From: Osedax frankpressi
Lineage: Eukaryota > Annelida > Polychaeta > Sabellida > Siboglinidae
DNA: 64,000 nt
Reading direction: 5' to 3'
Assembly: GCA_964035775.1 (NCBI GenBank)
Contig: OZ038312.1
Coordinates: 31,964,396 to 32,028,395 of the forward strand
The translations under genes were made by a program, and so were the position numbers. The notes under the pieces were generated by a model that was not told the DNA's origin, ran no database searches, and worked only from the letters and a program-made list of their open reading frames with translations. How positions within the stretch are numbered: position 1 is the first letter of the stretch; each line of letters opens with the position of its first letter. Shown here piece by piece: positions 40,733 through 53,209 of this stretch.

Positions 40733-41631
40733 AACATACAAGAAACATACACGAAACATACACGAAACATACAAGAAACATACAAGAAACATACAAGAAA
40801 CATACAAGAAACATACAAGAAATATACACGAAACATACAAGAAACATACAAGAAACATACAAGAAACATACAAGAAACATACAAGAAACATACAAGAAAC
40901 ATACAAGAAACATACAAGAAACATACAAGAAACATACAAGAAATGTACAAGAAACATACAAGAAATATACAAGAAACATACAAGAAACATACAAGAAATA
41001 TACAAGAAACATACAAGAAACATACAAGAAACATACAAGAAACATACAAGAAACATACAAGAAACATACAAGAAACATACAAGAAACATACAAGAAACAT
41101 ACAAGAAACATACAAGAAACATACAAGAAACATACAAGAAACATACAAGAAACATACAAGAAACATACAAGAAACATACAAGAAACATACAAGAAACATA
41201 CAAGAAACATACAAGAAACATACAAGAAACATACAAGAAACATACTAGAAACATACAAGAAATATACAAGAAACATACAAGAAACATACAAGAAACATAC
41301 AAGAAACATACAAGAAACATACAAGAAACATACAAGAAACATACAAGAAACATACAAGAAACATACAAGAAACATACAAGAAACGTACAAGAAATATACA
41401 AGAAACATACAAGAAACATACAAGAAACATACAAGAAACATACAAGAAACATACAAGAAACATACAAGAAACATACAAGAAACATACAAGAAACATACAA
41501 GAAACATACAAGAAACATACAAGAAATATACAAGAAACATACAAGAAACATACACAAAACATACAAGAAACATACAAGAAACATACAAGAAATATACAAG
41601 AAACATACAAGAAATATACAAGAAACATAAA
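40733..41631. repeat. 11-bp minisatellite, unit CATACAAGAAA, about 80 copies
   Basis: Head-to-tail 11-bp units with scattered variants (AATATAC, CGTAC, CACGAA). Because 11 is not a multiple of 3, each frame cycles through the same 11-residue peptide every 33 bp. This leaves long open frames in several phases on both strands (HTRNIQETYKK and its reverse). These are artefacts of the repeat, not genes. Confidence 0.97.
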
Positions 41632-42450
41632 GGTTTCCGAGTTCATGAAATGTTTTAAAATGAATATTTTAAAAGTGATTTTAAAAAGGTGCCTTTTCTA
41701 ACATTTATGTTTATAGATAACATGAATTATATTATCAGTTATAACTTATCATAATTTATCATAGCAACTATATTTAAGACTATATATTTAATTAATTTAG
41801 TAGAATTTATTCTTCAACTATTATTGTATAATATATAGCTAAAAATTAAATTAACAAATATAAAACGAATATAATTTTAAAGATTCTAATTTTAATAAAT
41901 CAATTATTCTTAATATTTCCTCATTAGATATTTTACTCAGTATATATATTACGTAATACATTTCTAGAGGTGTAGATAGTAAATCGGTTGTCAAAGTTTT
42001 GAACTCTCTGTATTATGTATTCAATGAGTTACGTATTTTTAATCACGTAGGCCAATGCACCATTTCAAAATGAAAACAATGTCAATAATATTTCAATTTA
42101 ACACGAAACTTCTACCATATAATATACATCTATTATATGAACATCTATTAGTTTCAATATACATTATTAACTGTTTCACGTTTTCGTATAACAACAATAC
42201 ATATTTATTTTGATCTTGTAACAATATCTATTATATTTGATACATTTTAAAAATGGTAAACATAGTAATACTAATTACATCATTATGAATAACTTACCAA
42301 CATATTATTTATTCTAGTCTCAATATCTTGAAAGATAAAGAGCTGACCATCAACCACAAATCGGTGTTACATATTATTAGATATTTCTCCTATACAACGA
42401 AATGTCATTATTATTTAAAGAAAATGCATATTTTAGAAATACAAATTTAA

Positions 42451-42879
42451 TTACAGTAAATAAAGAGTAACCAAAGCATCAATTTTGATTTTGAAAGTGT
42501 ATTTTGTGATGTTCATAAATAAATATATAAACAAGTTTAATTCGCATATCAATAATAAATCTATTACTGAGATAATTCGATTTGTTTGAATAAAAATCGA
42601 TATTTGAAACTCTGATTCCGCAATTCGGGAGAATGTTCCAAAATGCTCTTTATAATAATAAAACTTGGTTTTGATAGCACGGGGAAGTGAATAAACATAC
42701 ATCACTAATGCAACAAATGCCTTCGAATTCTTCGCATGCGTACATGACATGATTTGCTTCTCGAATGACTTACGGACTTCTCGAAGGACATGTCTTTGTT
42801 TTCTTTTGACGACTAGTGTGCCGTGACATTTCCAAGCCAAGAAATTATCATTTTGAAGTAACTCGATCACAGAGAATTT
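42451..42879 (-). CDS. Unidentified open frame, possibly old coding remnant
   Basis: Open for 142 codons. The first two thirds have ordinary protein composition (KQRHVLREVRKSFEKQIMSC, SKAFVALVMYVYSLPRAIKT, HFGTFSRIAES) in a less AT-biased stretch, and the last third becomes low-complexity Ile/Leu/Asn. I recognise no family with confidence. A faint resemblance of the middle part to the helical region of lipid-transfer proteins (compare vitellogenin exon 11) is too weak to claim. It lies 0.7 kb beyond the 3' end of the Di-Ras gene. It could be an exon, a relic or chance. Confidence 0.3.
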   Translation of the reverse strand, partial: KFSVIELLQNDNFLAWKCHGTLVVKRKQRHVLREVRKSFEKQIMSCTHAKNSKAFVALVMYVYSLPRAIKTKFYYYKEHFGTFSRIAESEFQISIFIQTNRIISVIDLLLICELNLFIYLFMNITKYTFKIKIDALVTLYLL

Positions 42880-42941
42880 TTAATGAGTCGTAGGAAATGA
42901 TGCGCCTATAGGTGACTTGCGCCATAACAATAATAAACAAT

Positions 42942-43030
42942 AATAAACAAGGTAGATATTTACAAATCATATACAAAGACCTATAATAAACAAGGTAGAT
43001 ATTTACAAATCATATACAAAGACCGATAAT
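42942..43030. repeat. 43-bp tandem duplication
   Basis: The block aataaacaaggtagatattt and the following sequence to aaagacc occurs twice in a row with one difference (ctat / cgat). Recent local duplication. Confidence 0.9.
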
Positions 43031-43596
43031 AAATAAGTAAAATTCGATATTTAATAAAAAATCTAGTTTCAGTTAAAATAAAAAATAATAATAATGAATT
43101 AATGAATTAATTTGTAACCGTAAAAGTATTTGTAAGACAAATAAAAGTGTAGATATAAAAATATTAAAAAATTATATAAATTAAACAGTGAAATGTAAAT
43201 CTCGAAATGCAACTAAAAGATAACTGTGCTGGAATTAAATTGGTATTGTATGTCTATGTGAGAGCATCCGATCTCAGAAATTAGAATTGGAATGTTATGT
43301 AATTGTATTGGTAACCTGTTACCGGCATTTATAACGTAATGTATGAGTTATTATAAATGATGTTACTAAAGATGTGTTAAGTATTTAAAATAAATTAAAC
43401 ATTCATATCATCTAATATTAACGAGAATATTAAATGCTATTAAGAATTTTCATTATTTGAGTATGTGAAAAAATGATTGAGTAATTAATGATGTGGATTT
43501 TTGATTGAGTATCAATAGTTCGAGTATTTGATATTTGGGATTGAAATTTGTAGAATTGTTATGGATAGATTATAAATTGTTAATCTGGTGAAAATC

Positions 43597-44431
43597 TCAC
43601 ATTAAAACACATTTTCCTTTAAGTTTGTCTCTCCGCTTCTGTGATTTCGATCTTTTACTGTCAAGATACAAGCTCATGGACCTCCTCTTTTCCAATTGCA
43701 GCAGCTCCTATTGATTGGAATAATATAGCCGTCCAATTATTAATTCGGATTTTTAATAAAAATCATAAATTATAATATACACTATACTATAATTACTACA
43801 TATTATTGAAATATATTTTTAAAATAATACATTTTCATATAAAGTATATTAATCTAATACTCGGTAGGAATTGAATTGGATTATAGTTGATACGCTTTAG
43901 TGTACAACTTATATATAGAAGCAATGTGTCCGAACTATACCTGGAAGAGCTCTTTAACGTTACTATTGGTTTTTGCAGAAGTCTCCATGAATGCACAATT
44001 CCATTGTTTTGCCAGAGTGACCGCCTCCTGATTGGACACCTGTTTAGGATGAGAATACAAATAGATGAGCCGTTACAGAAATATATAGGTGAACATATGT
44101 CCATTATTATTATATCGCCATGGGGTTTATTGGCCAATCAAATGATATGCGTGCTTCCGAATATGGGTTACTACGAAGCATTGGGATTATTATTAAGGCG
44201 TGGCTAACTTGTCTATGGGATTCATCAGACTTGTTCCCTACGAGCATGATGGGAATGTCTTCGGGGGTATTACCAATATTCTCCTGAGATTTAATCGTCG
44301 TAATCTCATTGTAAATAGGCTTTAATTCATCAAATGACTGTCTGCTCAGCACGGAAAACACAAGAATAAAGGCGTGACCTGATCATCGAGTAAAATGTCT
44401 AATCAATATTTCGTATCGACAGTTATATATA

Positions 44432-44467
<36 letters not shown>

Positions 44468-44474
44468 ATAACAT

Positions 44475-44534
<60 letters not shown>

Positions 44535-44707
44535 TAATATAGTAGTAAATAGGAATTGTGTAAGATTTACTATAATATATTAATAACTTAAAAGATAGAA
44601 TCTTATTATATAATAGAGTTTTAATTTATTTGTATCTTAGTTGGCATATTATAATAATATATGCACAAAAAAGGTTTTATATTTGTACATAAACTCATAC
44701 ACACATG

Positions 44708-44769
<62 letters not shown>

Positions 44770-45596
44770 CACACATATATAGCGATACCATATGGTTTAC
44801 TAGATTAGCGTTCGGAATAGAATTCAACCAGTTGTATTTCATGGTGACAGTATGATATAATGTACCACGTACGTTATAAAGTCCGTTATCGAGATCATGA
44901 AATTCAGGCTCGTGTGTCATTGCGTGGGCGTTACCTCGCCCTTTACATAGATTAGCAATATTGCCAATAGTGACACTAGAAGAATCCCTGTGGTAAAGGT
45001 CGGATACACCTTGGTATATCGGGTTACATCGGAAGTGATTCAGAATAGTTCTATTGCAACGATACAAAAAAATCGATGTAATAACTAGAAACAAAATACT
45101 ACCATGGATACCAATATATAATAATAGAATATAGTAGTATTACATAATCGATATATAATAATAGAATATAAAGCAAATGTAACCTTTAGATATCGAAAGT
45201 CTTTGCATAGCTGGGAACTGGTGGCTTCCCGTTGTATCTGTTATTTGCAGCGTGCACACTTGTTTATTACAACTTATCACCTGTAAATTAATGTGATTAG
45301 ATAATCGACGATAACAGATTAAGATATTTGATTTTTTACTATATATGTTAATATTCGTTAATGTTAATATTCTATCATTATATTATAGGTTATATAATAC
45401 AATATATTTTACTCGTAAGTATTTATATCCACTTAGGATGTACATTTATACATATATTTATTTATTTTAACAAAGTTCTATACATGACTATAAAAAATAA
45501 CTCACAGGAATATTATTAATATAATAAACTAATATAATTATTAAATATATTAAATTATATGTGATATCCACAATCATGCACTCTATTTTTATAATA

Positions 45597-45638
<42 letters not shown>

Positions 45639-45688
45639 TTATTCGTCTATTAGGCGTATTTGTACCAAATATCGGACACACCCATATG

Positions 45689-45746
<58 letters not shown>

Positions 45747-46340
45747 GTATTCAACGACGTATATTACGAATCTATACCACCTCGATGTTTTATGTTTATC
45801 TATGTGTCACGTTGTTCGTCATTCTATAATACAATAATTTCCTATTAAATTTAATTGATAATTTTAAGGAATAATAGTTGACATTTGGGCATATTTGGAT
45901 TATTGATTTGATGGGTGGAAAAATGATTTGCATAATTAATATTGGCTAAAAGAATAAATACCGTAAAGAAAGATATTGGTAAATTAATATTATTCTTTAT
46001 TAGAATTTTAAAAATATTAAATAATCTTTTATTTACTACAAATATATATATATACAGACTTACAATTATTAATGAATACTACTATTATGTATACGATATG
46101 TAATTTATAATTACTATTGAAAATATAATACTTAAAGTAATAATAAATTATAAATTAAAATGAATTCACATTGCAAAATATTTCATTTGTATATACTATA
46201 TATACTGTATATATAATGTATATATTATATATACTGTGTTATTGCCCTTTAAATGAGTTAGTATATGTATACTAATTATTACATATTGTAAATCCAAGTA
46301 TGTATATATACATTGCATGGTATGTATCTATAGATATATA

Positions 46341-46402
<62 letters not shown>

Positions 46403-47334
46403 CTATACAAATATGTTTAATAATGATTTATGCATTGATTAATATTTGATTATTATTTATTTATATAGAAATAATATTTTATCTATGAATTAATTTTGTA
46501 TTGCGATTTATACCTATCTATGAATACATATCATAATATAGTTTACAGTAAATACCAAACAATATATAATGCATTCAATTTAAAGTAATCAAAGTATAAT
46601 GCATTATTAATATTAATATTATTTAGATAATTTACATTAAATTATTACTTTTATAAATTATAATTGTAATTATAAATTATAATTATAACTTTTCTTAAAA
46701 TATATTCCGTTCTCATTTATAATTCTGAAAATCCACATAATCCAATTTACTAGATGTCATATCATATGCCAGAAAATAATATTGACCTTATTCGGTTTAA
46801 GATAATAAAAATATACATATTTGATAATCTACTAATCCTAAATATATGAACTACGATTTTGNNNNNNNNNNNNNNNNNNNNNNNNNNNNNNNNNNNNNNN
46901 NNNNNNNNNNNNNNNNNNNNNNNNNNNNNNNNNNNNNNNNNNNNNNNNNNNNNNNNNNNNNNNNNNNNNNNNNNNNNNNNNNNNNNNNNNNNNNNNNNNN
47001 NNNNNNNNNNNNNNNNNNNNNNNNNNNNNNNNNNNNNNNNNNNNNNNNNNNNNNNNNNNNNGTTGAGAGGTTGAGAGGTTGAGAGGTTGAGAGGTTGAGA
47101 GGTTGAGAGGTTGAGAGGTTGAGAGGGAGAGAGGTTGATAGGTTGAGAGGTTGAGAGGGAGAGAATAATAAATAATAAATTAAATTGTCAAAATATATTC
47201 TATACAAACGAGTATGTGAGAACATTAATTATACTAATTATAATTAATATTATTAATATCCACATTTTCTCAACCAATAGAATCAATTGTTAAAACTTTA
47301 GTCGTATTTTGCTAGATTAGCATATATAGAATGG

Positions 47335-47395
<61 letters not shown>

Positions 47396-47510
47396 TTACT
47401 ATGGTTATATTATATCAACATAGTAATTAGTTCTGGGCAAATCAAGAAATAAGAAATAAAGTACAATGGTTTATGGATTTTTCTAACTAAACATAGTATA
47501 TAATACTAAT

Positions 47511-47577
<67 letters not shown>

Positions 47578-48813
47578 ATGATATGCGGATAGAGTAAATC
47601 GAGGGCACTTGGTGGAATGTTCCTACACTTGGTTGTTGCATGATTATATAATATTACATAATATTACATACTATGGTGATAAGTATATATTTAGCGCGTA
47701 TTTTTGCATATCCATTATAAAGGTAAACAACATATAAATCAGTGAATTGTCAAGTTCTTTGTATTGCATAATTATATTATATTAATATAATATTATATTG
47801 CATAATTATATTATATTAATATAATATTATATTGCATAATTATATTATATTAATATAATATTATATTGCATAATTATATTATATTAATATAATATCATTT
47901 TGCATAATTATATTATATTAATATAATATTATATTGCATAATTATATTATATTAATATAATATCAGTTTGAATAATTATATTATATTAATATAATATTAT
48001 ATTGCATAATTATATTATATTAATATAATATCATTTTGCATAATTATATTATATTAATATAATATTATATTGCATAATTATATTATATTAATATAATTTA
48101 TTTACAATGACAATTATATTTTACATTTGGTGATAATACTATAATTATCAAACGCATTTACGCATATCCTCGATCATATAATATTATATAATACATTATA
48201 TAATCGATATGTTCACTTAGTGCATGTCGTATTATATAGTAGTGTTATCACTTGGTGATTATTTAAACGTAGTGTACACGATATCTCCGCTATGTGTATA
48301 GTGTACACTATTTGTATAGTGTACACTATTTTCAATTTGTATCTATTCTCATTTTGTACCCTATTTTCAGTGTGTACACGCCAACGCATACATTATGCGC
48401 CGCCTATGTGATTCGATAGTCTAGAATGTGAAATATTGACTTCGCCACCCTGACACTAGTAGCGGGGTTTACAAACGGTACCGTACAACGTACGGTGTAC
48501 AGTGTACACTGTACACGGCGTACGGTGTACACGGTGTACGGTGTACACGGTGTACGGTGTACACTGTGTACAATGCCTCGTACAGCCTGGGCTCGCGTGC
48601 GATGCAATTTAAATCTCGAATTCCAGCTAATACCGTTACCACGGTATAACTCGTCCGGAGCACCAGCGCACCAACCTGTCTGTACGTGTCTTCGATGGTG
48701 GGCACGTACGATTCTCGAAAAGAACCCCTTATGAAGCGAAGCACCAGCGAACTCTTTCCGACTCCCCCTGATCCGAAAACCGCAACTCTGTAATCGTTCG
48801 ACTGGTCTGGCAT
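43597..48813 (-). CDS. DIRAS: Di-Ras small GTPase, complete five-exon gene
   Basis: Exons: 48676-48813, 45184-45280, 44209-44378, 43941-44039, 43597-43707; 204 codons plus stop with phases 0, 1, 0, 0. Starts [20 protein letters not shown], almost the vertebrate DIRAS1/2 start, with P-loop GSGGVGKSS. Then [13 protein letters not shown] (switch I), [20 protein letters not shown] (switch II), [27 protein letters not shown] (NKxD), CAFMETSAK, and a basic tail ending KGKCVLM, a CaaX box expected to be prenylated (C-terminal Met favours farnesyl). As in known Di-Ras proteins, Ser replaces the catalytic Gln of Ras (Gln61) in DTTGS, consistent with a mostly GTP-bound membrane protein. Exon 3 carries a small insertion ([10 protein letters not shown]) relative to human, which explains 204 versus 199 residues. 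Donors are GTTGGT, GTTACA, GTTAGC and GTATAG. Intron 1 is about 3.4 kb and full of repeats. Confidence 0.95.
44434..44529. repeat. (TTA)n then (AT)n microsatellites in Di-Ras intron 2 edge
   Basis: About 12 TTA units, a short spacer, then about 50 bp of AT, immediately upstream (in gene orientation) of Di-Ras exon 3. Confidence 0.9.
44700..44775. repeat. (CA)n-(AT)n microsatellite in Di-Ras intron 2
   Basis: cacacatgcacacacacac followed by AT, then catacacac. Intronic; open frames across it are artefacts. Confidence 0.9.
45600..45742. repeat. Two (AT)n microsatellites in Di-Ras intron 1
   Basis: AT tracts at 45600-45637 and 45688-45742. Further AT tracts of the same intron lie at 46345-46398, 47339-47393 and 47516-47573. 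Confidence 0.9.
46862..47061. other. Assembly gap (200 N)
   Basis: Exactly 200 N inside Di-Ras intron 1. The right edge is the GGTTGAGA array, so the gap probably conceals more of that array. Confidence 0.98.
47062..47164. repeat. 8-bp minisatellite, unit GGTTGAGA
   Basis: About 12 units beside the assembly gap, with two ggga variants. Apparent proteins across it (SQPLNLST repeats on the minus strand) are artefacts. Confidence 0.95.
47764..48103. repeat. 34-bp tandem repeat with a 20-bp palindrome in every unit
   Basis: Ten units of the pattern ttgcataatt followed by the perfect palindrome atattatattaatataatat and a short tail. Tails alternate between ttata and tcatt/tcagt, so some units group in pairs. 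It lies in Di-Ras intron 1, about 570 bp from exon 1. Confidence 0.95.
48480..48572. repeat. GTAC-rich short tandem block in Di-Ras intron 1
   Basis: Interlocking gtacacggtgtacggtgtac-type units, many with the palindromes gtac and gtgtac/gtacac. Just downstream of exon 1 in gene orientation. A similar block is at 60731-60806. Confidence 0.85.
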
Positions 48814-49030
48814 CGCTCGCAGTCTTACGGATCTGTCACTCTGTTAACGGTGGCCTGGATTACGTTCTCGCACGAAGTCGGCGAGGAATTTCGGGAATAT
48901 TGGCGACAATCGTAAGGGATCGCCAACTCTACGGTATTGTTTGTAACCAGGTGTGTCTATGAGACGTACTAATGTTGATTCATTAGGATTATTGAGAATA
49001 CCTGGCATAATTGCGATTGTCAGAAACTTA
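48814..49030 (-). promoter_or_regulatory. Probable Di-Ras 5' UTR and proximal upstream region
   Basis: The ~200 bp upstream of the ATG is much less AT-rich than its surroundings, as expected for leader or promoter DNA. A possible acceptor CCGTTAACAG lies about 30 nt before the ATG, so the leader may be spliced. No TATA box is obvious. Confidence 0.4.
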
Positions 49031-49083
49031 TATTTATGGGAGATGTTGATTAGGTTAGCTGTAGGTAATATGTATTGTTTACT

Positions 49084-49134
<51 letters not shown>

Positions 49135-49309
49135 AGAACATATGATAGATAGGAACGTATGTTTTAATGTTAGTAGAAAAAGATTATATTGGATGAATTA
49201 CCATTTTATTTGAATTTTCTAATATTATTAATTGATTTGTAAATGAAAATTTTAATACAAATTATAAAAATTATAGAACAAAATAATGATTTATTAATAC
49301 ATGTGTTAC

Positions 49310-49942
49310 AAGGTTTCTATGACATTAATTGTAATTTTAATTATTAATAAAAATATATATATTATAATTAATTATATATATTATATAATTATAAAATTAT
49401 ATCAAATATTGAATTCTTATAAAAAGTTAATTTTAAATAATTATTATAAATCACTAATTAACGATTGTACTTTATAAATTGCAATCATTTGGTTACTATG
49501 ACATTTGTAAGTTTCCAACTAATCTTACATAATACTAATAAATAAAGGTTTAATAATTAAGGTTTAAAGGTTATCTAAATATTGATGTATAATATCATTA
49601 ATGTTATATACACCTTAAATGGAATAAATAGGCAATGCCTTAATGTGTATGATATCATATTCAATAAATCATATGGTGATGTATATAATTATATATTCCA
49701 TGCATTATTAGTATTATGTAAGATTAGTTGGAAGCTTACAAATGTCATAGTAACCAAATGATTGCAATTTATAAAGTACAATCTTTAATTATTGATTTAT
49801 AATAATTATTTAAAATTAACTTTTTATAAGAATTCAATATTTGATATAATTTTATAATTATATAATATATATAATTAATTATAATATATATATTTTTATT
49901 AATAATTAAAATTAAAATTATGATTAATGCCATAGAAACCTT
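49310..49942. mobile_element. Foldback element 4, 633 bp with near-identical arms
   Basis: Inverted arms at 49310-49541 and 49705-49942 (about 235 bp each) begin with aaggtttctatgacattaat and end with its near complement. The arms differ at only a handful of positions, so the element is young or its arms are kept alike. The central ~160 bp is unrelated and non-coding. The ends differ from those of the other foldback elements here. No target-site duplication is evident. Confidence 0.85.
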
Positions 49943-51115
49943 GATGCGATATTATACGTTAAATTGATGCGATATTATACGTTATTATTATGTTAAATAA
50001 TGTTATATAATATATATATATATTGTAACTTGATAACTAAACTGTCTTAAGGCATAAGTGGAATTATTGGTTAAAGTGATATATGTTGTATTTCATAAAC
50101 TCGTTCCAGTGAGCTTATCAAAAACTATGTATTTTAAAATTAATATTCATGTCTATTATAATATTTTAATTTATAATTTACCATAAAAATAATAATTTTG
50201 TAAAATAATTTATTTATTGAAAATATATTAAACGCAGTGAGTAATGTAAACACCGATGTGAGTAATTTGTATTTATGAGCAATTTATATTTCTGAAAAAT
50301 TTGTATAAGTTTTTAGGTGTTTGGATATTTGTTAAACGCCATAACTTACATAATAATTAATTTTAGATAATTCTAAAATTTAATAATTTACTTTCTATTT
50401 ACAAAACTCAGACATTTTAATAGTTAGGAAGATTTTAGGCATTTAAAAAAGGATAAACATATTTCATATATTATCGAGTATATCAGATATAATAAAGCCC
50501 TATATGGGTGTTTCTATGTGCCAATTACATACTAAATGAAAAGAAAATCAATCATTTAAAATACTATGGTTTTAAAAATATAAATGTTTTTTTATTTAAA
50601 AAATATAAATTATATATTACAAATCAGATTACTAATTAGTATAATAATTAGTATGACATTATATATAGTTAAATATATTTTTAAGAGGGTCAATATTATA
50701 AAATATTATAAGAGATACAAATATATTAAACTATACGAGAGGTGATCGAAATGCAATTACTTATATACAATAAATTAAAATATATATGAATATTTTATTT
50801 TTTTAAATTAAATTTATATTATTTATTATTTTGTATTTATTTTACATACGTTTATCGGTGACATACTTATTATAATATTAGTAATATATATTACAAGTAG
50901 CATATGTAATATCTAGTAAATCGCAGATAATGCCGCGTTTGTTTTCTAATATATTAAATACCCAAAGAAATATAATATGTGACGAGCTTATAATTACAAA
51001 TAATTTAAATTATAGTCTTTGGGTTATATATCCATTTCACTTTTAACCCAATATATCCTTATAATAAAAATAGAATGTTAATCTATTGTAAATACTACCG
51101 TTAACCACATCCTTA
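49943..51115. other. AT-rich intergenic DNA
   Basis: Low-complexity sequence with no recognisable gene. A duplicated attgatgcgatattatacgtta lies at the left edge (49950-49985). Confidence 0.6.
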
Positions 51116-51119
51116 ACAT

Positions 51120-51645
51120 TATTTCTAACGCTATGGTTAAACTTACTATTAATTTTATTGTTAATCTTATTGTTAACTTTTATAAAAACCCAACTAATAA
51201 TCATACAGTTAAACCCCTACTTTTACCCTTATTGTTAACCCTATTGTTAACGACTCAGTTAACTATAATATTAACCTCAATAGTTAACCCTACTATTACC
51301 CTACAGTTAACCCCACAGTTAACCCCATAGTTAACCCAACAGTTAACCCCACAGTTAACCCCACAGTTAACCCCATAGTTAACCTCACAGTTAACCCCAC
51401 AGTTAACCCCACAGTTAACCCCGCAGTTAACCCCACAGTTAACCCCGCAGTTAACCCCACAGTTAACCATACTATTATCCTACAGTTAACCCCACAGTTA
51501 ACCCTACTATTACCCTACAGTTAACCCCACAGTTAACTCTACTATTACCATACACTTAACCCCACAGTTAAACATCACATTTAAACCCACAGTTAACCCT
51601 AATGTTAACTCCACAGTTAACCTTACTATTACCCCATAGTTAACA
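51120..51645. repeat. 12-bp minisatellite, unit CAGTTAACCCCA, with degenerate edges
   Basis: The core (about 51300-51480) is regular 12-bp units containing the palindrome GTTAAC followed by CCC. Both edges decay into variants such as attgttaaccct and actattaccct. The unit length is a multiple of 3, so the minus strand reads VNCGVNCG without stops; this is an artefact. The TTAACCC motif resembles telomere repeats but the array is internal and not TTAGGG. Confidence 0.9.
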
Positions 51646-51846
51646 CACGTAAGTTAGTCTGTCAACGCAATAACAGATCTATCGTATCGATTAATCAAAT
51701 GATACACAAATGATCAGTCTATGTTTTATTTAGTCTAGATCTAGATCAATCTATCGATATAATGATATGACTTATCAATCATTAAATTGACAAGTTGATG
51801 GACTATTTTCAATCAATATGAATGTCGATCAATCTATTAATTACAA

Positions 51847-51940
51847 TCACACACACACACACTCACACACACACACACATGCACACACGCACACACACAC
51901 ATACACACATACATACACACACACATACACACACATACAT

Positions 51941-51988
<48 letters not shown>
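51847..51988. repeat. Compound (CA)n-(AT)n microsatellite
   Basis: About 100 bp of CA with at/gc interruptions followed by about 40 bp of AT. Confidence 0.95.
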
Positions 51989-51991
<3 letters not shown>

Positions 51992-52480
51992 ATATAACAT
52001 GCATGTTATATATCATTTAATCTACTAATTACAATTGTTTATACATATAAAATCCATATTATATTATATTTAAATTACTATGATATTTAAAATATTTAGT
52101 GTATCTTCTGTTAATCTGTGAAATTAACAATATTGTTTTAGTAGAAAATATTCCATATTAATATGCAATATTTTACGATTGTGACAGTATTTAGTATTAT
52201 TAATTATTATATATTGAAAATATGCAAATAATTATTGTTTTAAAATATTATATATAGGCAAATATATTTTTATAATTATTCTTAATTATATATTATATAT
52301 ACTCTAACTAGATTTAATTCTATGAGTCAGATACATATAAAATCTATATTCAATATAATGTAAATATTATTAATTTTCACAAGGGGAATAAATGAATATT
52401 TTGATAAATTATATTAACATATTTATGTCAATATAGTATTCAATAAGTGATATTTTAAAAGTAAATGTTCATGTATTATA

Positions 52481-52523
<43 letters not shown>

Positions 52524-53117
52524 ACAATGAGATCAATAATAAATTATAGAATTTGTAACATATATTTTGGATACAAAGAAAATTATGTATTCAAATGAAT
52601 TCTCATATATCTAAATTGTATTTGATTTTTAAAATTACAATTACAATATCAATTTAACAATATTTAATTATATTATATCTTCATTTTTCTGAATTTATGA
52701 TAAATGTTATTATTATTATAATAATTTATATTTATATATTTATTTAAGCAATTTCATTACAAAACATATTGAATTATGGAAATATTGTAAAATATTAATT
52801 AAGGTATATATTTATTAAATAAAAAAAGACCAAATACAAATATTTGAAAAGGTCAATAAAAGAAGTATATATACCTATATACTGAATATATACAAATTAT
52901 ATGTATTATATAATATATATGATATGCTATTTATATGATAGTTATAAATCTATTAATTAAGTTCTTAAAATTAATATTAATTCAAGTTCTTAATATTAAA
53001 ATCTAAGATTACTAAATAAAATGTTTAAGATGATTTATTCTTGTTTATTAACTATTTATATTTAACTATTTAACTATTTATATTTCAAAACTTTTCTAGT
53101 TGGAAATTTGTTTTAAT

Positions 53118-53153
<36 letters not shown>

Positions 53154-53159
53154 ATATGT

Positions 53160-53209
<50 letters not shown>

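Noticed and set aside
40637-41658. Several open frames of 100-320 codons on both strands
   Set aside because: All are readings of the 11-bp CATACAAGAAA array, whose period keeps frames open and repeats the same peptide.
47764-48103. CRISPR-like regular array
   Set aside because: The units are contiguous tandem repeats with no unique spacers, in an animal intron.
51255-51470. VNCG-repeat protein on the minus strand
   Set aside because: Reading of the 12-bp GTTAACCCC array, whose length is a multiple of 3.
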